Shown piece by piece: positions 1 to 9,988 of a stretch of DNA of 37,454 nt. This stretch comes from Bacteroidales bacterium (GTDB lineage: Bacteria > Bacteroidota > Bacteroidia > Bacteroidales > UBA932): positions 1-37,454 of the forward strand of contig JAFRXI010000061.1 of NCBI GenBank assembly GCA_017437755.1. Reading direction: 5' to 3'. Numbering within the stretch: position 1 is the first letter of the stretch; every line of letters starts with the position of its first letter. The notes beneath the pieces were generated by a model that made no database searches, was not told the DNA's origin, and saw only the letters and a list, made by a program, of their open reading frames with translations. The position numbers and the translations under genes are program-made.

Positions 1-207
1 TAGAAAAACAAGAAATACCATAAGTAATCTTATGTCTTGTGAATCTCTTTGCCTTCGTGAAATTGCAGTCCCTAATTTCGCAACTCGACCGAAAAGGTTT
101 CGTTCTACTCTTACAGACTTCTCTTTCTGCTTTTCTCTTTACCTCGTTTTATCTCTCAATATTGTCAATGAACTATCCGTTTTGAGACCGTTTCTCAAAC
201 GGGACTG
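1..207 (-). other. Putative rRNA operon leader (5' part of transcript, gene beyond left edge)
   Basis: No convincing coding region is present. Downstream (minus strand) of the promoter at 208-238 is a hairpin, CCGTTT with a GAG loop and AAACGG (189-203). After it comes an AT-rich leader containing TTCATTGACAATATTGAGAG-like text. From general knowledge this resembles the leaders that precede 16S rRNA in Bacteroidota. The 16S gene itself is not in the window, so the call rests on promoter strength, the hairpin, and the lack of an ORF. A 65-codon plus-strand ORF at 32-229 runs antisense and looks non-coding. Confidence 0.6.
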
Positions 208-238
208 CAAAGGTAGCAACTTTTTCTAATCCCGCAAA
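208..238 (-). promoter_or_regulatory. Consensus promoter, probably of an rRNA operon
   Basis: Read on the minus strand, TTTG (235-238) is followed by exactly 19 bases and then TACCTTTG (208-215). This is a full match to the Bacteroidota primary-sigma promoter (TTTG, 19-21 bases, TAnnTTTG). It points leftwards into a gene-free leader that runs off the window edge. The same arrangement, including the TACCTTTGCA context, precedes the tRNA unit at 27182. The rRNA assignment is an inference from the leader and promoter strength. Confidence 0.8.
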
Positions 239-289
239 TTTTTTTGTGATTTTTTTTGCGATATTTGCAAGACTCTAACAAACGACGAT

Positions 290-2266
290 ATGGGCAAAGA
301 CAAACTCAGCCTCCCGGAAAATGCTCAACGGGAGCTAAAACCCGGAGAAGAGTACAAACCGCTCCTCAAACCGGAATCCACTTTTCCTGAAGTAACCCCC
401 TATTCCGTAATAATGGGTATAGTCATGGTCGTCCTGTTCTCGGCGGCCGCGGCCTACCTCGGACTGAAGGTCGGCCAGGTTTTCGAGGCTGCCATCCCCA
501 TCGCTATAATAGCCGTAGGGATGTCCGGGGCGCTCGGGAAGAAGGGCGCGCTGGGACAGAACGTGATAATACAGTCGATAGGAGGCTGCTCCGGGGCAAT
601 CGTGGCAGGAGCCATCTTCACCCTTCCTGCCATATATATACTTGGCATAGAGGTCGATTTCTGGAAGATGCTCCTCTCGTCACTGCTCGGCGGAGTGCTG
701 GGAATCCTTTTCCTCATCCCGTTCCGGAAATACTTCGTAAAGGAGATGCACGGCAAATACCCCTTCCCCGAAGCCACGGCCACAACCCAGGTGCTGATTA
801 GCGGGGAAAGCGGCGGGAAAGGAGCCAAAACGCTGATAATCAGCGGCCTCATCGGCGGATTGTACGACTTTATCGTGGCCACCTTCGGGGCATGGGCCGA
901 GACCATCTCCACAACGGTCATGGGAATCGGACAGACCGTCGCCGACAAGGCCAAGGTCGTCCTCAAGTTGAACACCGGCGCCGCCGTGCTCGGACTCGGA
1001 TACATAGTGGGACTCAAATACGCCTTCATCATATGCTGCGGCAGTTTCCTGGTGTGGCTGGTGATAATTCCGCTGATGAACCTCATCTTGGGCGGCAGCG
1101 TCATAGACCTGATGAACACCGGCGTAACCATGACCATCGGAGAGATGTCGCCGGAGCAGATATTCAAGGATTACGCCCGTCACATAGGCATCGGAGGCAT
1201 TGCCACCGCGGGAATCATCGGTATAATCAAATCCTTTGGAGTGATCCGTTCCGCAGTGGGTCTGGCTGTCAAGGAGTTTTCCCGCAAGGGCGGTGACAAG
1301 GCCGAGAAGCCGGTCCGCACCGACGAGGACCTTCCCATGAAGACCATAGTGACCGCCATCGCCATTACCCTTCTGGCCGTTTTCGCATTCTTCGCATTCG
1401 GAGGGGTGGTAAACAACGTATGGCAGGCCCTTATCGCACTTGTGGTGGTTGCCGTCATATCCTTCCTGTTCACCACGGTGGCGGCAAACGCAATCGCCAT
1501 AGTGGGCAGCAATCCCGTCAGCGGCATGACCCTCATGACGCTCATACTGGCGTCGCTGGTACTGGTTGCCGTAGGTCTCAACGGTAACGCCGGCATGGCC
1601 GCGGCCGTAATCATCGGCGGAGTGGTATGCACGGCCCTGTCCATGGCCGGATCGTTCATCACCGACCTGAAAATCGGATACTGGATCGGTACGACTCCCA
1701 AGAAGCAGGAAGGCTGGAAATTCCTGGGGACAGCAGTGGCGGCCGCAACCGTCTGCGGCGTTATGCTTATCCTCAACAAGACCTACGGCTTCACCGGAAG
1801 CGAGGCCCTGGTGGCACCGCAGGCCAATGCCATGGCAGCCGTGATCCGGCCCATGATGAACGGAGGAGGGGCTCCCTGGCTGCTTTACGGCATAGGTGCG
1901 CTGATTGCGGTGATCCTCACCCTGTTCAAGGTTCCCGCCCTGGCATTTGCCCTGGGAATGTTCATTCCCATCGACCTCAACCTTCCCCTCCTGGTGGGCG
2001 GAGCCATATCGTGGTATGTAGGGAGCCGCAGCAAGGACAAGGCCCTGAACACGGCCAGGACTGAGAAAGGCACCCTCATCGCTTCCGGATTCATCGCCGG
2101 CGGCGCCCTCATGGGTGTGGTCAGCGCAATCCTCAAGTTCGCCAACGTCGACTGGTTCATGACGGCCTGGAACGAACATTGGGGCGAAGCCGTAGCCATC
2201 CTTCCCCTGCTCGGAATCATCTTCTTCATGACCAGGAGTGCAATGAATGCAAAAGTCGAAGAATAG
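290..2266 (+). CDS. OPT-family oligopeptide transporter
   Basis: A 658-residue, very hydrophobic polytopic inner-membrane protein of the OPT family (bacterial oligopeptide/YSL-type branch), whose members take up small peptides or metal chelates by proton coupling. The family-typical loop GKYPFPEATATTQ lies near residues 154-167, and KVGQVFEAAIPIA near residue 60 is the usual first re-entrant segment. Length fits the bacterial family of about 600-700 residues. A weak promoter-like GATATTTG lies at 260-267. The gene is followed after 12 bases by peptidase T, so peptide import and hydrolysis are probably co-transcribed. Substrate specificity cannot be read from the sequence; peptides are favoured by the pepT neighbour. 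Confidence 0.9.
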   Translation: MGKDKLSLPENAQRELKPGEEYKPLLKPESTFPEVTPYSVIMGIVMVVLFSAAAAYLGLKVGQVFEAAIPIAIIAVGMSGALGKKGALGQNVIIQSIGGCSGAIVAGAIFTLPAIYILGIEVDFWKMLLSSLLGGVLGILFLIPFRKYFVKEMHGKYPFPEATATTQVLISGESGGKGAKTLIISGLIGGLYDFIVATFGAWAETISTTVMGIGQTVADKAKVVLKLNTGAAVLGLGYIVGLKYAFIICCGSFLVWLVIIPLMNLILGGSVIDLMNTGVTMTIGEMSPEQIFKDYARHIGIGGIATAGIIGIIKSFGVIRSAVGLAVKEFSRKGGDKAEKPVRTDEDLPMKTIVTAIAITLLAVFAFFAFGGVVNNVWQALIALVVVAVISFLFTTVAANAIAIVGSNPVSGMTLMTLILASLVLVAVGLNGNAGMAAAVIIGGVVCTALSMAGSFITDLKIGYWIGTTPKKQEGWKFLGTAVAAATVCGVMLILNKTYGFTGSEALVAPQANAMAAVIRPMMNGGGAPWLLYGIGALIAVILTLFKVPALAFALGMFIPIDLNLPLLVGGAISWYVGSRSKDKALNTARTEKGTLIASGFIAGGALMGVVSAILKFANVDWFMTAWNEHWGEAVAILPLLGIIFFMTRSAMNAKVEE

Positions 2267-2278
2267 CATTATTATAAT

Positions 2279-3502
2279 ATGGAAAGCATACTTGACAGAT
2301 TCCTGCGCTATGTCGCAGTCGATACCCAGTCGGACGAAGAATCCGAAAGCCAGCCCAGCACGGCCAAACAGCTGAATCTGCTGCGGATGCTCCGGGACGA
2401 GCTTCTGGCAATGGGCCTGGAGGCCAGCCTGGATGAATACGGGTACGTAATGGCCACAATTCCGTCGAACATCGGCGCCAAGGTCCCCGCGGTGGGTTTC
2501 ATCGCCCACGTGGATACCGCCCCGGACGCATCGGGAGCCGACGTCAAGCCCCAGATCATCAAGGACTACGACGGATCCCCGATCGAGCTCAAGGGAGTCC
2601 CCGGGCTGTTCCTCAATCCGTCGGAATTCCCCGAACTCCTCCATTTCAAGGGACAGACCCTGATCACAACCGACGGCACCACCCTTCTTGGCGCAGATGA
2701 CAAAGCCGGGGTTGCGGAAATAATGACTGCCGTCCAGTACATCACGGAACATCCTGATTTCAAGCACGGTACCATCAAGATCGGCTTTACTCCCGACGAG
2801 GAGATCGGCCGCGGGGTAGTCAAATTCGACGTCAAGAGATTCGGGGCCGATTTTGCCTACACCATGGACGGCGGGGAGATAGGCGAACTGGAATTCGAGA
2901 ATTTCAACGCAGCATCGGCAAAAATCCATATCCAGGGCCGGAACGTACATCCCGGGAACGCCAAGGACAAGATGAAGAACGCAATCCTGATCGCTCAGGA
3001 GCTGAATTCACTCCTTCCCGTGAGGCAGCGGCCGGAAAACACCCAGGACTACGAGGGGTTCTTCCACATCATCTCCTTCAACGGCACCGTGGAAGAGGCC
3101 GACTTTGCCTACATCATCAGGGACCACGACATGGCCCTGTTCCAGAAAAAGAAGGCCGTGATGCAGGAATGCGTGGATTTCATCAACTCCCGCTACGGCG
3201 AAGGTACCGCAACCGCAGTAATCAAGGACCAATACTACAACATGCGGGGACAGGTCGAACCCCATTACCATATTATAGAGAAGGCTGTCAAGGCCATGGA
3301 GATGGAAGGCATAAAGCCAAGGATCCAGCCCATACGCGGCGGGACCGACGGCGCCAACCTCAGTTTCATGGGACTGCCCTGCCCGAATATCTTTGCGGGC
3401 GGGCTCAATTTCCACGGAAAGATGGAATACGTGCCGCTGGAAAGCATGGAAGCGGCGTCCAGGGTTATTCTGAATCTGGTATCGCTGTTTGCTGAGGCTT
3501 GA
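2279..3502 (+). CDS. pepT: Peptidase T (tripeptide aminopeptidase)
   Basis: A 407-residue cytosolic M20B metallopeptidase that removes N-terminal residues from tripeptides. The di-zinc site is intact: HVD at 77-79, DD at 140-141, DEE at 173-175, MDGGE near 197, and the final His in the FHG motif near 380. These positions nearly coincide with those of characterised PepT enzymes. It follows the OPT transporter by 12 bases, suggesting a peptide-scavenging operon. Its last 38 bases overlap, tail to tail, the 3' end of the convergent OstA-like gene, so no separate terminator space exists between the two. Confidence 0.96.
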   Translation: MESILDRFLRYVAVDTQSDEESESQPSTAKQLNLLRMLRDELLAMGLEASLDEYGYVMATIPSNIGAKVPAVGFIAHVDTAPDASGADVKPQIIKDYDGSPIELKGVPGLFLNPSEFPELLHFKGQTLITTDGTTLLGADDKAGVAEIMTAVQYITEHPDFKHGTIKIGFTPDEEIGRGVVKFDVKRFGADFAYTMDGGEIGELEFENFNAASAKIHIQGRNVHPGNAKDKMKNAILIAQELNSLLPVRQRPENTQDYEGFFHIISFNGTVEEADFAYIIRDHDMALFQKKKAVMQECVDFINSRYGEGTATAVIKDQYYNMRGQVEPHYHIIEKAVKAMEMEGIKPRIQPIRGGTDGANLSFMGLPCPNIFAGGLNFHGKMEYVPLESMEAASRVILNLVSLFAEA

Positions 3503-6143
3503 CCTTCCGGGCCGCACGGGCGGCCCTGCGTTCCTTCTGCTTCTGATAACGGGCCATGTACTTACGCAGGGTCCGTTGTTCTTTTTCAGAACGCTTCTGC
3601 TGCTTCTTCAGGGCCTCGAGGGTTTCCTTACGCTTCTTGGCCAGTTTCTTGGCCTCCTTTGCGGCGGCCTTTTCGGCGTCCTTGCGGTCCAGTTCCGCCC
3701 AGCGGGCCTCCCTGGCAGCCTGTTTTTCTGCCTTGATCCTCTCCCTTTCCGCCTTGGCTGCCTCCTTTGCGGCCACCTTCGGATCCACCGCGGGAACATT
3801 TGAAGACCGGGAAACCGTATCACGGATGGTTGTACCCAGGCTGTCGACAGGTGCGACCGGAGCCGAAACGCTGTCAACCGGCTCCCGCACGGCCATCTCA
3901 AGCGAAAGGGAATCGGCCGTCGCAAGGCTGTCGGCCATCATTGCTATTTCCGGGTCGGCCTCACGCCTGAGGGCACGTTCCCTGCTCCTGACGGCCTCCA
4001 GCGAATCGCGTTTGGCCATCTCCTTGTAAATCTTGTTCATGTAGCCAGGGAAATAGATCGCGGTCTCCGGATAATCGGCCCTGGGATGCGCCAGGTAGCT
4101 GTTTCTCTGGGATGGCCTCGGTTCAAGCGGGGTGATGTCCTCCCGCCCCTTGGGCCGGCGGTCGGGATCCCAGCGGAAGCCCTTCAACTCACTGTCTTCC
4201 TTTGGCAGCTGGACCACCGGATAGGCGTCGTTCTTGGCGTCCTCGAAATAGGTGATGTTATCCAGGTCCCCGTCCCGGAACAGGGCATAGATCATCTTTG
4301 CATCCACCTTGTTCACCGTGGCGATGACATCCTCTTCCCTTAGGAAGAACAGGGCCGTCGCCCCTCCAAGGGCGTCAAAGCGCGAAAGCGTCCCGGTACT
4401 GTCGAAGTACGCCAGCATCTCCGCCCCCCTTATCTGGTCAAAATGGAGGGTGTCTTCCATTGTGGTGATGAACGAGTTGGACATCAGGCTGGCCTTGTCG
4501 ACGGCCTCGTTCCTGACCCTGACGAAGATGCTGTCGGCGCTGTACTGGCGGTTGCCCTCATTGTAGACTATGGGGTCGATGTACAGGCGGGCCAGGGAAT
4601 CCAGGTCGCAGTAGACCAGCGAGTCGCATACCATCTGGATATCCTCCCGGAACAGTTTCACGTTGCCCGTTGCCCAGAGGAATCCCACCTTGGTTGAATC
4701 CTTGGGGCCCTCCAGGGTGTCGGAAGGGGCCAGCAGACTGTCGGAGGGTGCCAGCAGACTGTCGGAAGGAGCCGACAAAGAATCCAACGGTGCCGAAAGC
4801 GAATCCAGGGGGACGGTAAGCGAATCCATGGGAACGGCGAGTGAATCCGCCGGAACGGAAAGTGAATCCGACGGCACTGCCAGGGAATCCACCGGGGCGG
4901 CCACGGAATCGACCGGTACAGACGAGGTATCTGCAGGTACCGGCACCGGAGCCGCATCCTCCTCCGAAGGAGTATCTAAAGGGAGCTTTCCGGTCCGGGC
5001 GTCACTTTTCCTCATGGCTATGTCCGGGGGCCGGTTGGGGTCGTTCATCGCCGCTTCCTCGGCAGCCTTTGCCGCCGCCTCCGCAGCCTTCCTCCGGAAC
5101 TCGCTGACCGGATCGGCCTCCATGTCTTCCAGCCGTTTCTTGGCATCGGGGACATACAGGGTGTCTATCTGGAACATCATGAACGTCCTGTAAACCAGGG
5201 TATCTCCGCCAAAATAGACGGTATCCTTCCGCTGCTCCGATTCAGAAATCGACATTATGGCCGGCTTTCGGGTCATGGTGACTTCCGACAGCGAATCCAC
5301 GTAAACCAGTTGCCCGGCAAGTCCGTACACATTGCGCGTGGTATCCATAATCTCGGCGTTCCCGAGCATGCGCACGTCGCCGGTTGCACGGTTGTAGAAC
5401 AGCGAATCGGTCCATGCCTCCTGGTCCTGGGTAAGCACATGCACCTTCTTGCGGAAGAAAAACAGGTCTATGTCCCTCTGGAACCAGCCGTCGTCGGCCG
5501 ACAGCATGTTCTCGTCCTGCCAGGCATCGGTGCCGTACCCGAAATAGGCCCGGCTCTCGTCGGAATTATATACGAGCCTGGATGTCTTGACGAACGTTGA
5601 ATCCGCAAACATGTTGACGTGGTCCATGAAGGTGAAGGTCTTCTCCTTTCCGTCGTACGACCCGAAACGGCTCTCGATGATCTGGCCGTCGTGGTCCCTC
5701 ATGGAACCTCCGCTCTGGAATACGGCTATACTGTCCTTGGTATTATAGTCCAGGTACCTGGTTCTCAGGGTGTTCTTATCCTTGTCCTGAAGCTGGACCA
5801 GCTGCCCCCTGAACTTGGCCAGGTCCTCGTCTATCACGTATTCCAGGCTCTCGCTGGTCAGGGTGGTCCGGTCCTGGAGGATCTTCACATGCCCCAGGGC
5901 CTTTATTATCTGCGTATCCACGTTCCAGTAGGCCGTGTCGCAGAGCAGGTAGGTATTGTTATGGAAAAACTTTGCCGGGCCTATCACCTTGCGGAAATGC
6001 TCTCCGCCTTCCTCGATGAGCTGGGCCGACTGGGCGCTGATCAGGGTGACCAGACTGTCGGACCTGTCCTTCCGCTGGGCGGACAAGGCGAAGGGCAGCG
6101 CCAGAAGGGCTGCCGCAAGGATGGTCCGGGGACAGAAACGCAT
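3465..6143 (-). CDS. OstA/LptA-like periplasmic protein with repeat linker and charged C-terminal helix
   Basis: An 892-residue exported protein (signal peptide about 1-22, ending ALSAQ). The N-terminal part (about 30-330) reads as an OstA-like, LptA-type beta-taco fold, with repeated strands describing DTAYWNVDTQIIKALGHVKI-type units. A second OstA-like block lies around 485-620. Between them, residues about 405-478 are a low-complexity linker of hexapeptides of the form A/V-P-x-D-S-L. The last 130 or so residues are almost pure Lys/Ala/Glu/Arg, predicted as a long charged helix. Members of this Bacteroidota family are taken to act in LPS transport or outer-membrane assembly. It is the last gene of the guaB operon, one base after the SurA-like gene, which supports an envelope role. 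The exact function is inferred. Confidence 0.8.
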   Translation of the reverse strand: MRFCPRTILAAALLALPFALSAQRKDRSDSLVTLISAQSAQLIEEGGEHFRKVIGPAKFFHNNTYLLCDTAYWNVDTQIIKALGHVKILQDRTTLTSESLEYVIDEDLAKFRGQLVQLQDKDKNTLRTRYLDYNTKDSIAVFQSGGSMRDHDGQIIESRFGSYDGKEKTFTFMDHVNMFADSTFVKTSRLVYNSDESRAYFGYGTDAWQDENMLSADDGWFQRDIDLFFFRKKVHVLTQDQEAWTDSLFYNRATGDVRMLGNAEIMDTTRNVYGLAGQLVYVDSLSEVTMTRKPAIMSISESEQRKDTVYFGGDTLVYRTFMMFQIDTLYVPDAKKRLEDMEADPVSEFRRKAAEAAAKAAEEAAMNDPNRPPDIAMRKSDARTGKLPLDTPSEEDAAPVPVPADTSSVPVDSVAAPVDSLAVPSDSLSVPADSLAVPMDSLTVPLDSLSAPLDSLSAPSDSLLAPSDSLLAPSDTLEGPKDSTKVGFLWATGNVKLFREDIQMVCDSLVYCDLDSLARLYIDPIVYNEGNRQYSADSIFVRVRNEAVDKASLMSNSFITTMEDTLHFDQIRGAEMLAYFDSTGTLSRFDALGGATALFFLREEDVIATVNKVDAKMIYALFRDGDLDNITYFEDAKNDAYPVVQLPKEDSELKGFRWDPDRRPKGREDITPLEPRPSQRNSYLAHPRADYPETAIYFPGYMNKIYKEMAKRDSLEAVRSRERALRREADPEIAMMADSLATADSLSLEMAVREPVDSVSAPVAPVDSLGTTIRDTVSRSSNVPAVDPKVAAKEAAKAERERIKAEKQAAREARWAELDRKDAEKAAAKEAKKLAKKRKETLEALKKQQKRSEKEQRTLRKYMARYQKQKERRAARAARKVKPQQTAIPDSE

Positions 6144-6144
6144 A

Positions 6145-7536
6145 TTATTCCCTGAACTTGGAAGCCCATCCGCCGCGGTTGAATTCGCATTCGCGGAATA
6201 TCGGGTCGATTACGATGTAGGTTGTCTTGATCTTCTCCTCTATGAACTTGTCGATGGCCTTGATCTGCAGATTCTGCCGGACCTGGGAGAGCAGCTGGCT
6301 GTAATCCTCGCTGAAGGTGGCGGTATGGGCCGGAAGGATCTTGTCCACCCGGATGATCTTATACACGGTATTACCGGAACGACCCTCATTGTCAAGTGAT
6401 TCCACCGGTTCCGACATCTCCCCTTCCTTGAGGTTGCGTATGGCTTCATAGTCCTGGGGCTTCAGCTGGTCTATCTCGAAATAGGCCGAGCCGGTACCCG
6501 GATCGGCCATCTGGCCTCCGTTGGTCCTGGTAGCAGGGTCCTCGGAATAGAACCGGGCTGCGAGGGGGAAGGTCACAGCGCCGGAAATGATCTCGTTCCT
6601 GAGGCTGTCAAGGGTATGGAAGGCCTTGTCGCGGTCGTCCCTGGTATACTGGGGCTTGAGCAGGATATGGCGGGCGTTGAACATGTCGCCCTTCTTTTCC
6701 AGCACTTCTATGATATGGAAGCCGTCGGGGGTTTCCACGATCTGCGAAATCACACCGGGACGGAGCGACATCGCCGCATCGGAGAACGCCGGCCAGAAGA
6801 TCGACTTGGAAGCAAGACCCAGTTCGCCACCCTTGCGGGCGCTGCCGGGATCCTCGGAATACAGCCTGGCCAGGGTCGAGAATTTCTCCCCGGCCATTAT
6901 CCTCTCGCGGAGCGACAGGAGTTTTTCCTTGACGGCCATGTTCGCGGCCTCCCTGTCGGGATAGATGCAAATCTGGCTCAGGCGGTATTTGATGGGGACA
7001 ACCGGAAGGTCCTCGACGTCGGCGGTATCCAGATACTGCTTCACGTCGTACGGGGTAAGTTCCGGGATATTGGACGCGATCTGTCCCTGCTCCTGCTGTG
7101 TAAGACTCTGGTCCTGAAGCGTTTCCCTCCACTCCTGACGCAACCGGTACAGGGGCTTCCCAAAATACTCCTCAACCTCCGCGTCGCCGCCGAGGGAAGT
7201 CCTGATCTGGTCGATCCTCTGCGACATCTCACCTTCCACCATATCCTGGTTCACGGTCAGGGAATCCAGCCTGGCCTGCATCAGGAACAGCTTTGATTCC
7301 ATCATGCTCTCCAGGAGTTCGCACCGGAGGTTCCTGTCGGAAGAAAGGCCCTGGGCCCGCATCATGCGGACCTCCTCTTCTATGTTCGATATGGTTATGA
7401 CCTCGTTGCCAATCACGGCAACCGTCTTGTCTACAACACCTCCACTGTACTTCTGGGCAAACGCCACGGCGGTTGAAGTAAGGGCCGCAGTTATCATCAA
7501 AGCCTTGATGCAGAAGAAGTTAAATCTCATACGCAA
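6145..7536 (-). CDS. SurA-like periplasmic peptidylprolyl isomerase
   Basis: A 463-residue exported protein with a signal peptide (about 1-27, ending AVAFA). An N-terminal SurA-like chaperone region (about 30-170) precedes two parvulin/PpiC domains, roughly 180-285 and 285-400. The hallmarks F-S-x-L-A-R-x-Y-S-E-D-P, G-G-E-L-G and G-F-H-I-I-E are clear in the first. The second keeps ARHILLKP, Y-S-E-D-P and G-G-Q-M. Function: folding and delivery of outer-membrane beta-barrels in the periplasm. It is separated by one base from the genes on both sides, so it is translated within the guaB-to-OstA operon. Start could also be the Met at codon 3. Confidence 0.9.
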   Translation of the reverse strand: MRMRFNFFCIKALMITAALTSTAVAFAQKYSGGVVDKTVAVIGNEVITISNIEEEVRMMRAQGLSSDRNLRCELLESMMESKLFLMQARLDSLTVNQDMVEGEMSQRIDQIRTSLGGDAEVEEYFGKPLYRLRQEWRETLQDQSLTQQEQGQIASNIPELTPYDVKQYLDTADVEDLPVVPIKYRLSQICIYPDREAANMAVKEKLLSLRERIMAGEKFSTLARLYSEDPGSARKGGELGLASKSIFWPAFSDAAMSLRPGVISQIVETPDGFHIIEVLEKKGDMFNARHILLKPQYTRDDRDKAFHTLDSLRNEIISGAVTFPLAARFYSEDPATRTNGGQMADPGTGSAYFEIDQLKPQDYEAIRNLKEGEMSEPVESLDNEGRSGNTVYKIIRVDKILPAHTATFSEDYSQLLSQVRQNLQIKAIDKFIEEKIKTTYIVIDPIFRECEFNRGGWASKFRE

Positions 7537-7537
7537 A

Positions 7538-8412
7538 TTAATAAATCACAAAATTACCCTTGGCAATGGCATCATCAAGCAAGTCTTGTTCCAAAGTAGA
7601 CGCCAAGGCGTGTTTCCTTCCTGCAAGAATCATGTCACGGATCCTGGGGACGCAGTATTCCAGCGGAGCCGTCATTCCGGCCTTCATGGATTCCGTCACG
7701 AACGCCACCCTGTCGTTGCCATGCCCGTCGGGAATCGATATCACCGATTTCTTCATGGCCGACAGCATGGTGATGTAATCCGTTCCGAATTCCCTTGCCA
7801 GCGCGGAAGCGTCGGTCCACTCCCCTGTCAGGTCAAGGTACCTGGATGCATACCGGGTGACAAGGCTGTCCGCCTCGTCGCGGTCCCCGGCCTTGGAAGA
7901 GACCATTTTCTTCATGATCTTCTCCCTTTCCGGAGAGTCGTGGGATATCACCATGAACTTGGCCTTGAGTATGGGGACGGACAGCGTGAAACGGTCCTTG
8001 TCGGCAGCGTAACGCGCCTTTATCTCCTCCTGCGATATCACCGTGTCGAGCCTCTCGTTGATGTACATCTGCTCGTAGCGGTACTTCAGGAGGGCCGTCC
8101 TGTACTCCTCCAGCTCCTTTGTGACGTCCTTGCTTTCCTTGGAAAGCTGCTCCTCCGCCACGTCCAGGAAAACCAGGTTCCCGGCCCAGGACCGGATATA
8201 CCGTTCCGAGAAGGCGGCGCTGTCGGCAGGGCTGATACCGCCGGGAAGGACGGCCTCGAGCTCGGTCCTGGTGAGCCGGTGCCGCCCTACGCGGGCCACC
8301 GTCTCGCCGGAGAACCGGTCGGCCATGGTACCTGCAATCGACGACACCCTTGAACAGGATGGCGTCAACATTGCAGCGAGGCCTAAAAGCAGTATCAGGT
8401 TCCTGATTCTCA

Positions 8413-8413
<1 letters not shown>
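7538..8413 (-). CDS. SurA-N-like lipoprotein chaperone lacking a recognisable PPIase domain (GTG start)
   Basis: A 291-residue protein when started at the GTG at 8413-8411, which overlaps the guaB stop as TAGTG. This start exposes a clean lipoprotein signal: charged RIRN, a hydrophobic core LILLLGLAAML, then TPSC with the acylated Cys at about residue 20. A longer reading frame extends to 8539 inside guaB, but its first 42 codons only mirror guaB sequence. The C-terminal region (AGMTAPLEYC...IRDMILAGRKHALASTLEQ) resembles the C-terminal helix of SurA-type chaperones. No parvulin signature is visible. It lies between guaB and the SurA-like PPIase, a conserved Bacteroidales order. A periplasmic chaperone role is inferred. 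Confidence 0.75.
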
Positions 8414-9888
<1,475 letters not shown>

Positions 9889-9907
9889 TCATTTATGTTA
9901 TATCTTG

Positions 9908-9915
9908 CAAAAATA
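9908..9915 (-). promoter_or_regulatory. Putative -7 box for the guaB operon
   Basis: On the minus strand this reads TATTTTTG, matching TAnnTTTG, and ends 25 bases before the guaB ATG. No clear TTTG box is seen 19-21 bases upstream in the AT-rich spacer, so the assignment is moderate. Confidence 0.5.
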
Positions 9916-9972
9916 ATCAAAAAATATCTAAAAAATCCTTGTACATTATTTAAAAAAGCGAGTCTTTCTGAC

Positions 9973-9980
9973 TATCTTTG
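9973..9980 (+). promoter_or_regulatory. Putative -7 box for the transporter gene at 9989
   Basis: TATCTTTG matches TAnnTTTG exactly and ends only eight bases before the ATG at 9989, which predicts a leader of a few bases at most. No good TTTG box is visible at the expected upstream distance. Confidence 0.6.
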
Positions 9981-9988
9981 CGCCCGCT

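Noticed and set aside
32-229. 65-codon plus-strand frame at the left edge
   Set aside because: It overlaps a consensus minus-strand promoter and its leader, and the peptide has no recognisable features.
680-2950. 756-codon minus-strand open frame
   Set aside because: It is antisense to the OPT transporter and pepT, both with clear motifs. It is rich in His, Asp and Gly as expected for a shadow frame in GC-rich DNA and spans the boundary of two genes.
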